Shown: positions 8,536 through 17,953, numbered from the stretch's first letter. The stretch: 64,000 nucleotides of DNA from Arthrobacter sp. B2a2-09 (GCF_027587375.1 NZ_JAMXIC010000008.1:62001-126000), one strand, 5' to 3'. The notes: generated by a model from the letters alone, not told the origin. Numbers and translations are program-made.

Positions 8536-9000
8536 CTACCGCGTATCCAGATCCTCGAACACTAGGAACGTCTGCGTATCCTGTACGCCAGGCATCGACT
8601 GCAGCCGGTCGAAAATGACCCGGCGCAAGTGAATATTGTCGGTGGCGCGGACCAGCAGGATGACGTCGAAATCGCCGCCCACCAAGGCAATATGCTGCAC
8701 CTCCGGAATGAGCCGAAGCTCTTCACGGAGCTCGCGCCAGGAGTGCTGCTGCACCTTGAGCGTGACGTAGGCTGATGACTTCAAGCCGGCCTTGATGGGG
8801 TCCACCAGCGCGGTGAACTTGGTGAGCACGCCTTCGCCCGTTAGTCGCGAGATTCTCGAGTAAGCGTGCGCGCGGCTGATGTGCACGTTCTCCGCCACCT
8901 GGGTGACCGACATCCGGCCGTCCCGCGTCAGCTCGGCAATGATGTCCCTGTCCACTTGGTCAAGAGGAACCTCTGCCTGATCCGCTTCGACCTCGGCCAT
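8536..9000 (-). CDS. Lrp/AsnC family transcriptional regulator
   Basis: 154 residues. An N-terminal AsnC-type winged helix (LDQVDRDIIAELTRDGRMSV, then TQVAENVHISRAHAYSRISR) covers about residues 16-60, followed by the ligand-binding RAM domain (AYVTLKVQQ, HIALVGGDFDVILLVRATD). It is transcribed away from the E1-alpha gene with a 171-bp shared upstream region. Lrp-type proteins adjacent to branched-chain keto-acid dehydrogenase genes (BkdR) activate them in response to branched-chain amino acids, so the same role is inferred here. The family assignment is firm; the regulatory target rests on position. Confidence 0.9.
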   Translation of the reverse strand: MAEVEADQAEVPLDQVDRDIIAELTRDGRMSVTQVAENVHISRAHAYSRISRLTGEGVLTKFTALVDPIKAGLKSSAYVTLKVQQHSWRELREELRLIPEVQHIALVGGDFDVILLVRATDNIHLRRVIFDRLQSMPGVQDTQTFLVFEDLDTR

Positions 9001-9171
9001 TACATCTCCAATTCGTCTTCAGCGTGGGCCCGTTATCCAGCTCACATTTGCAATTTGTCTTCCAGACTAGATGTTTCCGGCAAGCTTTTCCATGATTCTG
9101 CCCAGAGCTGGATACGAAACTTCTCCAGGGAACATACTGGTGACAAATAGTGGATACAGAAGGACGGACCA

Positions 9172-10404
9172 ATGACGATCTCCGCAGACCATGAGGCCCA
9201 GGGTCTGGCTGAAGCTCGGCCGGACGACACCGAACCAAACGACCAAGCTTCCGAAGTGCGGCGCAAGTTCGGAATCAGCGTGGAAGACTACATGCTGCCT
9301 GCTCGCCATCAGATCCAGATGGTGGACCCCTCGGGCACGCTCAAGCCTGAGTCTGAGCAAGGCACTGAGCCGGGCCACGAATATCCCATCCCCGGCGACG
9401 CCGAACTCATGGCAGCTTACGAACAGCTGGTCGTTGGGCGCCGCGTCAATGACCAAAACTCCGCACTCGTCCGGCAGGGCCGAATGGCCGTTTACCCGTC
9501 CAGCCACGGCCAGGAGGCGTGCCAAGTAGCGGCCGCTCTGTGCCTGAGCGAAGGCGACTGGCTCTTCCCCACCTACCGTGACGCTGTAGCGGTCATGTCC
9601 CGGGGAGTGGATCCGGTCGAGACCATGACTATCTTCCGCGGCGACTGGCACGGCGGCTACGACCCCACCAAGCACAAAGTGGGCATCCAGTGCACGCCGC
9701 TCACCACTCAGTTGCTCCACGCCGTCGGAGTTGCCCACGCCGCCAAATTGCGCGGTGAGGACACCGTGGTGCTGGCAATGTGCGGCGACGGAGCTACCAG
9801 CGAAGGGGACTTCCACGAAGCACTCAATTTCGCGGCCGTCTTCCACTTGCCCGTGATCTTCTTTGTGCAGAACAACAAGTACGCCATCTCGGTGCCCCTG
9901 AGCCAACAGTCTGTGGCGCCGTCGTTGGCCCACAAGGCTGTGGGCTACGGCATGGCCGGCGAGCGAGTTGATGGCAACGACCTTGTCGCGCTGCTTGCTG
10001 TGCTGGACCGGGCCGTGAAACTTGCCCGCGAAGGCTCCGGCCCGCTCCTGATCGAGGCCCACACCTATCGGATGCAGGCCCACACCAACGCCGACGACGC
10101 CACCCGCTACCGGCAGGACAGCGAGGTGGCCGAATGGACCGCCAAGGACCCCATCAGCCGCATGACGTCTTATCTCACCGGCCGTGGACTCCTCGACGAC
10201 GACGGTTCCACACGAATCGCGGCGAAGGCCGAAGCCATTGCCTCGCAGCTTCGGGAGGGCCTGGGGGAGGACGTCCCGGTAGACCCGCAGAATCTCTTCC
10301 GCTACGTCTTCTCGACACCGACCACGCAACTGAAGGAGCAGTCCGCCCTGCTCGCCGACGAACTCGCCCGTGAGGCATCCAGCCAGAAGGAGGCAGGCAA
10401 ATGA
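9172..10404 (+). CDS. bkdA: 2-oxo acid dehydrogenase E1 component, alpha subunit (branched-chain/PDH type)
   Basis: 410 residues, with an N-terminal extension of about 65 residues. The thiamine diphosphate motif is clear: GDGATSEGDFHEALNFAAVF from residue 205, ending in VQNNKYAIS. With the beta subunit it decarboxylates a 2-oxo acid and reductively acylates lipoyl-E2. Context (Lrp regulator, E1-alpha, E1-beta, E2, no local E3) fits a branched-chain 2-oxo acid dehydrogenase, though actinobacterial paralogues are often annotated PdhA and sequence alone does not settle the substrate. Its stop overlaps the beta-subunit start by four bases. Confidence 0.9.
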   Translation: MTISADHEAQGLAEARPDDTEPNDQASEVRRKFGISVEDYMLPARHQIQMVDPSGTLKPESEQGTEPGHEYPIPGDAELMAAYEQLVVGRRVNDQNSALVRQGRMAVYPSSHGQEACQVAAALCLSEGDWLFPTYRDAVAVMSRGVDPVETMTIFRGDWHGGYDPTKHKVGIQCTPLTTQLLHAVGVAHAAKLRGEDTVVLAMCGDGATSEGDFHEALNFAAVFHLPVIFFVQNNKYAISVPLSQQSVAPSLAHKAVGYGMAGERVDGNDLVALLAVLDRAVKLAREGSGPLLIEAHTYRMQAHTNADDATRYRQDSEVAEWTAKDPISRMTSYLTGRGLLDDDGSTRIAAKAEAIASQLREGLGEDVPVDPQNLFRYVFSTPTTQLKEQSALLADELAREASSQKEAGK

Positions 10405-11528
10405 GCCCCGCCGTCACCACATCCTCTGAAGCCACCGAGCGCGCAGCTACCGGTGATGTCAGCTCTGCCACCGCCAGTGCGGCAGCCAGCGCGGCAGCAG
10501 TCGCCGAAGCCTCCGGTCCGCAGACCATCACCATGGCAAAGGCCCTCAACACCGCGATGGCGGACGCCATGGAGGCCGATTCTTCCGTTCTGGTGTTCGG
10601 CGAAGACGTTGGCCGCCTGGGTGGCGTCTTCCGGATCACCGATGGCCTCATGGCCACGTTCGGAGAACAGCGGTGCTTCGACACCCCGCTGGCCGAGTCC
10701 GGCATCGTTGGCATGGCCGTTGGTATGGCGATGAACGGAATGCGTCCCGTGATTGAGATGCAGTTCGACGCCTTCGCCTACCCGGCTTTCGAACAGATCG
10801 TCAGCCATGTGGCTAAGATGCACAACCGCACCAAGGGCGCCGTAAAGCTGCCCATGGTCATCCGTGTGCCCTACGCAGGTGGGATCGGCGGAGTGGAACA
10901 CCACTGCGACTCGTCCGAGGCCTACTACGCCCACACGGCTGGCCTGAAGGTCTACACGCCGGCCACCGTGGCGGACGGCTACCGCATGCTCCGCGAGGCG
11001 ATCGATTCCGACGACCCCGTCATGTTCATGGAACCGAAGAAGCTCTACTGGTCCAAGGACCAAGTCGACCTGGGTGCCCTACGCACCGAGCACGCCACGA
11101 ACGCTGCGACAGGATCCACCAGCGAGGGGCACGCCGCCGTCGCGCGTCCTGGCACTGATGCGACGCTCATCGCCTACGGCCCGTCGGTCCCGACAGCACT
11201 CGCCGCCGCGGCTGCAGCCGCTGAAGAGGGCCGCTCCCTTGAAGTGATCGATGTCCGCTCGATCGTGCCCTTCGACGACGAAACCGTCTGCGCGTCGGTT
11301 CGCAAGACCGGACGAGCTGTTGTGATCGCCGAGGCTCACGGATTCGCTTCTGTATCCTCCGAAATTGTGGCACGCGTGCAGGAACGCTGCTTCCACTATC
11401 TGGCCGCGCCCATCCGCCGCGTAACCGGCTTCGACGTCCCGTATCCGGCCCCAAAGCTGGAGCACTACTACTTGCCAAGCGTCGACCGCATCCTCGACGC
11501 CGTTGACGACCTTCAATGGGAGAACTGA
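10401..11528 (+). CDS. bkdB: 2-oxo acid dehydrogenase E1 component, beta subunit
   Basis: 375 residues. An alanine/serine/threonine-rich leader of about 37 residues precedes the transketolase-like core (TMAKALNTAMADAMEADSSV, then VFGEDVGRLGGVF). RCFDTPLAESGIVGMAVGMA, EMQFDAFAYPAFEQIVSHVA and VIRVPYAGGIGG are standard E1-beta segments, and the C-terminal transketolase domain starts near residue 245. It forms the alpha2beta2 E1 tetramer. The leader is unusual; a shorter start near MAKALNTAM would remove it, but the ATGA overlap with the alpha gene and lack of another ribosome site favour the start given. Confidence 0.92.
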   Translation: MSPAVTTSSEATERAATGDVSSATASAAASAAAVAEASGPQTITMAKALNTAMADAMEADSSVLVFGEDVGRLGGVFRITDGLMATFGEQRCFDTPLAESGIVGMAVGMAMNGMRPVIEMQFDAFAYPAFEQIVSHVAKMHNRTKGAVKLPMVIRVPYAGGIGGVEHHCDSSEAYYAHTAGLKVYTPATVADGYRMLREAIDSDDPVMFMEPKKLYWSKDQVDLGALRTEHATNAATGSTSEGHAAVARPGTDATLIAYGPSVPTALAAAAAAAEEGRSLEVIDVRSIVPFDDETVCASVRKTGRAVVIAEAHGFASVSSEIVARVQERCFHYLAAPIRRVTGFDVPYPAPKLEHYYLPSVDRILDAVDDLQWEN

Positions 11529-11530
11529 CC

Positions 11531-12961
11531 ATGAGCGCAGAAATGCAGGTGTTCCTGCTTCCGGACCTGGGGGAGGGCCTCACCGAGGCTGAACTCGTCA
11601 ACTGGCTTGTGGCCGTGGGCGACGAGATTCGAGTGGACCAGCCGATCGCCGAGGTCGAGACCGCCAAGTCCATGGTGGAGGTGCCCTCGCCCTACGCAGG
11701 CATCGTCGCCGTGCTGCACGGCGAAGCCGGCCAGACGCTTGACGTTGGGAAGCCCCTGATCTCGGTGGCTCCTGTTGGTGCTTCGGTTGCTGGCGAGCCC
11801 GAGCCTGTGGAAGAAGAGGTTTCCGAGGCACCCCCGGCTTCCGCAGCTGCCGAAACCTACCGGACCGAAGAGAAAGCCGGATCCGGGAACGTACTCATTG
11901 GCTATGGCACATCCGGAGGCGGCGAGGCTCGCCGCACCCGGCCGCGGAAGGTTTCGGCAGGTTCTGCCATGGCCGTGACCTCGGCGCCCGACTTTGCCGA
12001 ACTCTCGTTGTCCCGTACGCGGATTCCAGGGAAGCTCTCTGCCGTGATTTCCCCATTGGTGCGGAAAATGGCCCGAGACCATGGGGTCTCGTTGGACGCC
12101 GTGCCTGGTTCGGGGGAGAGCGGGCTCATCCTGCGTCGCGACATTGAGGCCGCCATCGGAGGGGCCACGCGCGAGACCGCCCCCGTTGAGGTGCCCCCCG
12201 TTGTCCAGTCTTCCACCGGAGTCCTGGATGCCCGCACCGGCTTGTCCGTGGCTTCGCGCACTCCGGTCCGCGGGATACGGAAGGCTGTTGCGGCGAACAT
12301 GACCCGCAGCCGGTCCGAGATCCCTGAAGCGACTGTCTGGGTAGACGTGGACGCCACTGCACTTCTTGAGATGCGTGCAGAACTCAAGAAGCGGGATCCT
12401 CACGGCGCTCCCGGACTGCTCGCTTTCATCGCTCGTTTTGTCACAGCTGGGCTAAAAAAATTCCCCGAGCTGAACACCCGGTTTGTCACAGCCGAGGACG
12501 CTGCGGGCGGCGAGATGCAGGAGATCATCGCTTTCGACGGCATCAATCTTGGCTTTGCCGCACAGACGGACCGCGGACTCGTTGTTCCGTCGGTCCGCAA
12601 CGCCCACCTGTTGAGCGCCCGCGAACTCGATACTGAAATCCGCCGGCTCACCGCCGTTGCGCGTGACGGCAAGGCAACACCGACAGAGTTGGCTAGCGGC
12701 ACTTTCACGCTGAACAACTACGGTGTGTTTGGCGTGGACGGCTCCGCAGCGATCATCAACTATCCCGAGGTAGCGATGCTTGGCGTAGGCCGAATCATCG
12801 ACAAGCCCTGGGTGGTGGACGGAAAGTTGGCCGTCCGCAAAGTCACCGAGCTGACCTTGGCTTTCGATCACCGGGTTTGTGATGGCGAAACGGCTGCCGG
12901 CTTCCTCCGGTATGTTGCGGACGCGGTGGAGAACCCGGGGACGGTGCTGGCGGATTTGTAG
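11531..12961 (+). CDS. bkdC: Dihydrolipoamide acyltransferase (E2) of 2-oxo acid dehydrogenase complex
   Basis: 476 residues in the E2 order: one lipoyl domain (residues 4-80; lipoylated K46 in EVETAKSMVEV), an Ala/Pro/Glu-rich linker, a peripheral subunit-binding domain (about 172-208, ISPLVRKMARDHGVSLDAV), and the acyltransferase core ending with FDHRVCDGE at about 444-452 (HxxxDG catalytic motif). I prefer ATG 11531, two bases after the E1-beta stop with GGGAGA upstream, over the ATG 15 bases earlier. It transfers the acyl group to CoA. A degenerate copy of its last codons lies at 13980, beyond the SGNH gene. Confidence 0.94.
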   Translation: MSAEMQVFLLPDLGEGLTEAELVNWLVAVGDEIRVDQPIAEVETAKSMVEVPSPYAGIVAVLHGEAGQTLDVGKPLISVAPVGASVAGEPEPVEEEVSEAPPASAAAETYRTEEKAGSGNVLIGYGTSGGGEARRTRPRKVSAGSAMAVTSAPDFAELSLSRTRIPGKLSAVISPLVRKMARDHGVSLDAVPGSGESGLILRRDIEAAIGGATRETAPVEVPPVVQSSTGVLDARTGLSVASRTPVRGIRKAVAANMTRSRSEIPEATVWVDVDATALLEMRAELKKRDPHGAPGLLAFIARFVTAGLKKFPELNTRFVTAEDAAGGEMQEIIAFDGINLGFAAQTDRGLVVPSVRNAHLLSARELDTEIRRLTAVARDGKATPTELASGTFTLNNYGVFGVDGSAAIINYPEVAMLGVGRIIDKPWVVDGKLAVRKVTELTLAFDHRVCDGETAAGFLRYVADAVENPGTVLADL

Positions 12962-13100
12962 ACCATAATTTGCGGAGGCTGCTCCGAGAGAGCTGCTGGA
13001 CGTCGCGCCCGTGCGCCGGATTCACTCAAAACGGAAGGTAAGGACCTGTTGGGTCCGCTCATCTGAGGCGCCAATTTCAAACTCACCTTCCGAAGAGACG

Positions 13101-13123
13101 GTCGGTCGACGCGTTCGACCGAC
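13101..13123. repeat. Perfect 9-bp inverted repeat between E2 and SGNH genes
   Basis: GTCGGTCGA and TCGACCGAC flank a 5-base spacer (CGCGT). No T-run follows, so it is a weak terminator candidate; it could instead be an operator for the lipoprotein gene 70 bases downstream. Confidence 0.5.
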
Positions 13124-13192
13124 TACTGGATCCATGCGCGCCCACTGGATAGGGGCACTCAACCCGTCCTGTCGGTCCCCTAGAATCGAACA

Positions 13193-13966
13193 ATGAAACT
13201 TTGGGGGAAACCTGTGACGCTGCTGGCTGTTGCGCTGATTGTTACTGGATGCAGTGGCTCGCCTACGGAAGACCCCAGCATCCAAGCGAAGGCCGACGCA
13301 TTCTCAGCCAAGGTGAAGGCAGATATGAAGGCAGAAGCTGATGCTGCAGCCGAGGCCAAGATCATCAAGCTTTCATTTCCCAAGGACAGGCCACTGTCGG
13401 TCTTCTATGCGGCCGATTCCCTGAGCTATAGCCTCTTCAGCAGCACGGAGGCGAACGGGTACCGTCCCCTCGTGAACGCTGAACTGCGCAAGCATGGACA
13501 AATCCTTGAGCAGCGCGCTACCAAGGCCGACCCACAGGCATTGTTCAAGGTTGGGAACGTCCAGGACGTCCCGAACTCCGGTGTTGACCTGGCCATCCTC
13601 GAACTTGGAACCAACGACATGGGCACCGCTGATGTCGCTTCGAGGACCCCTATCGATCAGTTCCACAAGGACTATGTGGCGCTGGTCAACAACGTAAGGC
13701 GATCCGCTAACGTGCAGGTCATCTGCGTTGGCGCGTGGGGTGGACGCGGACAGACCATCACGGACCCTTATGACTTCGAAATCCAGAAGATATGCGAGGC
13801 TAACGGCGGCAAGTACGTTGACCTGACTGACATTTACGAACTGAAGGACACTTTTGGCCCGAAGGGGACGGCAACATGGCTCGGTCCTGCCGATAATTTC
13901 CACCCCAACGACAAAGGCCACCGCGCCATCGCTGACCTGATCCTGGAACGAATCAGGCTCAGCTAG
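13193..13966 (+). CDS. SGNH/GDSL-type hydrolase lipoprotein
   Basis: 257 residues. A lipoprotein signal peptide ends in LIVTGC with C20 as the lipidated residue, so the enzyme is anchored outside the cytoplasmic membrane. After an alanine/lysine-rich linker, SGNH blocks are visible: block I around S76 (YAADSLSYSLF), block III LELGTNDMG, and block V D234-N-F-H237. SGNH enzymes are esterases or acetylesterases; extracytoplasmic members often deacetylate polysaccharides. The gene stands alone in its direction between the E2 gene and a duplicated E2 tail, suggesting it arrived by insertion or duplication. Substrate unknown. Confidence 0.85.
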   Translation: MKLWGKPVTLLAVALIVTGCSGSPTEDPSIQAKADAFSAKVKADMKAEADAAAEAKIIKLSFPKDRPLSVFYAADSLSYSLFSSTEANGYRPLVNAELRKHGQILEQRATKADPQALFKVGNVQDVPNSGVDLAILELGTNDMGTADVASRTPIDQFHKDYVALVNNVRRSANVQVICVGAWGGRGQTITDPYDFEIQKICEANGGKYVDLTDIYELKDTFGPKGTATWLGPADNFHPNDKGHRAIADLILERIRLS

Positions 13967-13979
13967 GCCCAGCGTCTGA

Positions 13980-14039
13980 ACGGCTGCCGGGTTCCTTCGA
14001 TATGTCGCCGACGCGCGGACGGTCCGCGTGGAGCAGTAA
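13980..14039 (+). pseudogene. Decayed duplicate of the E2 gene 3' end
   Basis: Translating from 13980 gives TAAGFLRYVADA followed by a divergent tail and TAA. The intact E2 ends ETAAGFLRYVADAVENPGTV. At DNA level 31 of the first 36 bases match 12890-12925. This is a real sequence duplication lying just downstream of the SGNH gene, not an expressed gene. Confidence 0.8.
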
Positions 14040-14104
14040 TTCACCCATGACTGTCAAGAACATGGTCGTCGCACTCCAAACTGTGAAGACTACTAGCGAC
14101 GGGT

Positions 14105-15799
14105 CTAACCTATGAGGCCGAGCGCTATAAGTTTTGTTCGGAGGTCATTGACCAGTGCTTGTGTTGTTGCTGCGTCCGAAGCAGCCGCTCCAATCGTGGG
14201 ACGAACAATCGGAATAGCCCCGAAGAAGGCAAGCTTGTTGGTGGCATTGGCGCCCAATTTCGTTCCGCTGGACGATCCTGTGGTCAGCACAGAACCGTCA
14301 GAAAAAGCGAATCCTTTGTGAAGCATTCCGACGGACACCTCAACATAGGAGCCTGACCGCCAAGTGGTGACGCCAGGGTCATGGCTGAAGCCAGTCACAT
14401 ATACAAGATTCGATACGCCGTTTCCTGCCGCCCGAATTCCGGAATGCGGCAGGTTGGTTAGACCAGCACCCGCGTAGAAGGTCGGATTAACAAGCGAGCA
14501 TCCTGGAGGGCCACCAACGATATCAATGTCGGGGTAGAGTCCATCCGCGCTCTGGCTGTTGGAGGTGAACCTGCACTGGGTCAACGAGAGATTCTTGGCC
14601 TCGTTGTAGACACCGCATTTGTAGTTTGTGTCAAAGAAGCAGTTGGTGAACTGATTCATTCGCCCGAATGGAACGATCCGAGCGCCATTGCCGACGTTGG
14701 AGAATATGTCGCAGCCGAAGAAGTGGTTGGCCCCTTGGTTTAGGAGGATCCCGTCTGCGCCATTCTGAGCGAACACTGTTTGGACGAAGCTGTTGTCCGT
14801 GCCGTCGAGGCGCACTCCGTTGCCTGCGCACCGCCAAAAGTGGCATTCGTTGACGCGGTTTGCACGACGGAAGGCTCCGAAGTACGCTCCGTCGCCGCTA
14901 AAGAATCCGACGTAGACTCGCTCAATACTCCAGAAGGAATCTGCACTGATTTTGGAATCTGCCATGTATATTCCTGAATGCGCACTAGCTTGGAAGGCTC
15001 GCGCGCCGTCGAGCATCATGTCGGCTACGCGGACATTTCCCACAGGACCGTCGGCCGAGTCATTGATTAGCCCTGGCGTCGTCATATCCGGCTTCGCGAT
15101 GAGACGGGTTGTACGCTGGTAGAACTCATAAGCCCACGCGCCGCGGCCCGCGCCAAGCAGTTGCGTGTTGTTTTTTAGCAGCAAGCCCCCGGTGAGATAG
15201 CTCCCTTTAGGGAAGAAGACCTGCGTGTAGGAGTCATCGTTGACTCCATCAAGTACCTTCTGGATCGCGCCGGTATCATCTGTGCCGTAGAGGTAGGGTG
15301 CATTAGCGACGGTCGTTGAAGCCGGGGACCCTAAAGTGATGGTGCCTGCATTCACATAGGCCGCGATGACGGTCACCAGTGTGGTGCCATTCGGTCCGGC
15401 GCCAACGACCGCGAAGAACTTTCCAACATCGCTCGCTGCGAAGCCGCCGCCGAAGAACGTGCTCGATCCGGATGAGATTGAACCACCCGATGGATTTCGA
15501 ACCGCGTCACCAACTGCCCCGTGGTCCTTTACGTTCACGATCAGTTCATCCTTGGCCACCATTCGTGTCAGGCTGGCAGCTAGTGATGTCTGAGTGACAT
15601 ACGTTGTGGACAGATCGCTCGCACTTGGTCCGGTCGGCGCCAGATCGGCGGCAGCATGGGCCGGGCCGGCCTCGAAGCTTGACGCTGCGAAGGCGCCCGT
15701 CATAGCTGTCGCCAGAGCTCCAAGCTTGAATAGGCCGCGGCGTTTGACACTAGCGCCACCCCCCAGCGGCGCACCTCGTTCCTCAGATTCGTTGTACAT
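14105..15799 (-). CDS. Tat-secreted right-handed parallel beta-helix (pectate-lyase-like) protein
   Basis: 564 residues. A twin-arginine signal is visible (K-R20-R21-GLFKLGALATAMTGAF, then an Ala-X-Ala site near PAHAAA), so the folded protein should be exported by Tat. After a short linker comes the pectate-lyase superfamily opening VNVKDHGAVGDAV and DDTGAIQKVLDGVN, then many beta-helix turns with N/G-rich repeats (CHFWRCAGNGVRLDGTDN, GADGILLNQGANHFFGCDI, CFFDTNYKCGVYNEAKNLSL). Such proteins cleave or bind polysaccharides. No catalytic residues can be assigned, so depolymerase or binding protein is open. It is monocistronic, with a long non-coding upstream region. Confidence 0.8.
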   Translation of the reverse strand: MYNESEERGAPLGGGASVKRRGLFKLGALATAMTGAFAASSFEAGPAHAAADLAPTGPSASDLSTTYVTQTSLAASLTRMVAKDELIVNVKDHGAVGDAVRNPSGGSISSGSSTFFGGGFAASDVGKFFAVVGAGPNGTTLVTVIAAYVNAGTITLGSPASTTVANAPYLYGTDDTGAIQKVLDGVNDDSYTQVFFPKGSYLTGGLLLKNNTQLLGAGRGAWAYEFYQRTTRLIAKPDMTTPGLINDSADGPVGNVRVADMMLDGARAFQASAHSGIYMADSKISADSFWSIERVYVGFFSGDGAYFGAFRRANRVNECHFWRCAGNGVRLDGTDNSFVQTVFAQNGADGILLNQGANHFFGCDIFSNVGNGARIVPFGRMNQFTNCFFDTNYKCGVYNEAKNLSLTQCRFTSNSQSADGLYPDIDIVGGPPGCSLVNPTFYAGAGLTNLPHSGIRAAGNGVSNLVYVTGFSHDPGVTTWRSGSYVEVSVGMLHKGFAFSDGSVLTTGSSSGTKLGANATNKLAFFGAIPIVRPTIGAAASDAATTQALVNDLRTKLIALGLIG

Positions 15800-16686
15800 G
15801 ACTGATCACAATCCCAGATGGTGTTAATAGGAGACCGTTGATCGACCAGGAAGAGTTGCGCAGGTGGACGGGAGCTTGAAGAAGCCCCAAGGTAGTGCGC
15901 ATTCCTACAGGTAAATCGACATGTCCAAACGCTAAGTGGCGCGGGATTGCCCTAACCACAGTAGTTATTACGCCTTTTTCGCCGTCCATACTCGCTTTTG
16001 TGTGCTGAGCTACGTATTTCATTCGATGTTACTTACCGTGAACACTCGCGCCGGAGCCGGGGGATCCACTCACTTTTTGCCGAAATTTAGCGCGGGATAG
16101 CACGGCCGCAGGGCTGGCGTGCGAAATCAAAAAGGGGGTCTGACGTGGCACTACGTCGAAAGAACCGTGTCTGTGGGGATACCCCGTGCAGGGATCCGGG
16201 TTGCAAGATCCGAAATTCCTTAAGAAACAAGTACCGCAAGTTTAAGATTCCTGTTGCTAAGTCCACTTACTAAAATTTAGCAAACCTTATGGAGAGTATC
16301 CGGCAATCGCCCATGCGGGCATGGTGCTTGTGGAATCCTTATGGGAGGACCTCGACGCTATTATTCAAGCTCTTTTATAAAGACTCTGGACGAATCAACT
16401 TTCAGTTCTGGAATGCTCTGGAAAAGTTTGCGCCGAAATTCGACCGTACGACGGGCCGCTCAATCGATGTATTTCGAGGCGACTCGGGGCGCTCTCAGTG
16501 TGCCGGCCTCGAGCGGTAACACTGCGAACGGGGCCCTTTGTCGGCCCGACGCAACGTTCCTCCTCGGATTGCCTGAATGCATCCGAAGCTGGGCTTTTGG
16601 CCTAGGAAACCCTCGCGCATGAGCCTGCGTTGGCCCATTTCGGCTATGCGGTCTCAGAGTCAACCCGGGCCGGGTCCTATTGGCCC

Positions 16687-16890
16687 TCACTGGCCAAGGA
16701 GGAGTCCATTGAGGTTTTCCGCCGGAGCATTTTCAAGCACCTGAAGGGCCTGCTCAGCTGCGGTTGTTTGGTTGTAGCCGTCCCCGGCGGTCGGCGGACC
16801 CGGTATAAACTCGCCGATGTCCTTCTGGTCCATGCCATGAAAGACCGGATTGGCTAGCACCCGGCGTGACGTGCCTGACATGAACGTGGT
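16687..16890 (-). pseudogene. Possible 3' remnant of an unrecognised gene
   Basis: The minus-strand frame ending at a TGA at 16687-16689 reads NPVFHGMDQKDIGEFIPGPP then TAGDGYNQTTAAEQALQVLE, with mostly G/C third positions. It continues open upstream into the rmlA promoter region with no recognisable start or domain. I do not recognise the protein; it may be the tail of a gene whose 5' part was replaced by rmlA, or chance. Confidence 0.22.
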
Positions 16891-16943
16891 CCTGCAGTTG
16901 CTCTTCCGGAGCGCCGAACGATCTTGAAGCGCCGTATCAGGTT

Positions 16944-16961
16944 TGTTCGCGGCCGCGAACA
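16944..16961. promoter_or_regulatory. 18-bp perfect palindrome upstream of rmlA
   Basis: TGTTCGCGGCCGCGAACA is exactly self-complementary and lies 95 bases before the rmlA start. The length and symmetry fit an operator for a dimeric regulator; it includes a NotI site, so chance cannot be excluded. Confidence 0.35.
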
Positions 16962-17056
16962 CGATCAAGCCGGCGCTGCCGGTGACAAGAATGTTCCCCA
17001 TGACGCATAGCCATCCTGGTTTGCACAAACGCATACGAACCGGAATGATGCGCAGT

Positions 17057-17953
17057 ATGCGAGGAATCATCTTGGCTGGGGGAACTGGTTCGCGTCTGCA
17101 TCCGATTACCCACGGCATTAGCAAGCAACTTGTCCCTGTCTACGACAAACCGATGATCTATTACCCACTGTCGACTTTGATCTTGGCCGGCATTCGCGAC
17201 ATCCTCATTATTACGACTCCCCACGATGCCGAGCAGTTCCAACGGCTGTTGGGCGATGGCTCCCAATTCGGCGTCAATCTCAGCTACGTTCGGCAGCCTT
17301 CTCCCGATGGCTTGGCTCAGGCATTCACCCTTGGCGCGGAACACATTGGCGATGACAACGTCGCGCTAGTTCTCGGAGACAACATCTTCTACGGCCAGGG
17401 CATGGGCACGCAGCTGCGTAAGCACGCCGACATCGACGGCGGCGCCGTCTTCGGGTACTGGGTAAACGACCCCAAAGCCTACGGCGTTGTGGAATTCGAC
17501 GCAGAGGGCCGGGCGATCTCCCTCGAGGAAAAGCCGGAAAAGCCCAAGAGTAATTACGCGGTGCCGGGCCTCTACTTTTATGACAACGAAGTTGTGGACA
17601 TTGCGCGGAACCTTAAACCGTCGGCGCGAGGCGAACTTGAAATCACCGATGTCAACAGGACGTACCTCGATCGTGGCAAGCTCCAGGTCGAGGTCCTGCC
17701 GCGGGGGACCGCATGGCTTGACACCGGAACGTTCGATGACCTCAGCGACGCTTCGAACTTCATAAGGACAGTTGAGCACCGCCAAGGGCTGAAAGTGGGG
17801 GCTCCCGAAGAGGTCGCCTGGCGTGCAGGCTTCCTTTCCGATGATGACTTGCGGACCAGGGCCGAGCCACTTGTAAAGAGCGGGTATGGTGCCTACCTGC
17901 TTGGTCTGTTGGAATCACGGCAGCCCGACCCCAACATGGGAGCTCTCGTCTAG
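17057..17953 (+). CDS. rmlA: Glucose-1-phosphate thymidylyltransferase
   Basis: 298 residues, the usual length. The nucleotidyltransferase signature [20 protein letters not shown] opens the protein, with [20 protein letters not shown] next, and [31 protein letters not shown] and [10 protein letters not shown] further on. It converts glucose-1-phosphate and dTTP to dTDP-glucose, the first step to dTDP-L-rhamnose. I chose ATG 17057 because RmlA proteins begin exactly here; the longer open frame upstream has no family similarity. The other rml genes are not in the window. It may feed the rhamnosyltransferase-like enzyme of the polysaccharide cluster at 1-7912. Confidence 0.95.
   Translation: MRGIILAGGTGSRLHPITHGISKQLVPVYDKPMIYYPLSTLILAGIRDILIITTPHDAEQFQRLLGDGSQFGVNLSYVRQPSPDGLAQAFTLGAEHIGDDNVALVLGDNIFYGQGMGTQLRKHADIDGGAVFGYWVNDPKAYGVVEFDAEGRAISLEEKPEKPKSNYAVPGLYFYDNEVVDIARNLKPSARGELEITDVNRTYLDRGKLQVEVLPRGTAWLDTGTFDDLSDASNFIRTVEHRQGLKVGAPEEVAWRAGFLSDDDLRTRAEPLVKSGYGAYLLGLLESRQPDPNMGALV

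Larger units (their letters stand above)
15800..17056. other. 1.26-kb stretch without an intact gene, between the beta-helix gene and rmlA
   Basis: The part 15800-16300 is AT-richer and should carry the promoter of the minus-strand beta-helix gene. Short ORFs here lack ribosome sites and coding bias. A minus-strand open frame at 16687-16890 has coding-like composition and may be a gene remnant. An 18-bp perfect palindrome lies at 16944-16961, before rmlA. No RNA family recognised. Confidence 0.5.

Noticed and set aside
9067..10329. A 420-codon minus-strand open frame across the E1-alpha gene
   Set aside because: Antisense shadow of a high-GC gene; the plus strand carries a complete, family-conserved E1-alpha protein.
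16030..16240. Clusters of short GGGG/CCCC hairpins resembling a c-di-GMP or c-di-AMP riboswitch core
   Set aside because: The conserved riboswitch boxes are not present; only isolated 4-5 bp stems were found.
16289..16622. Two short plus-strand frames in the non-coding stretch before rmlA
   Set aside because: No ribosome-binding site, no family similarity and poor third-position GC.
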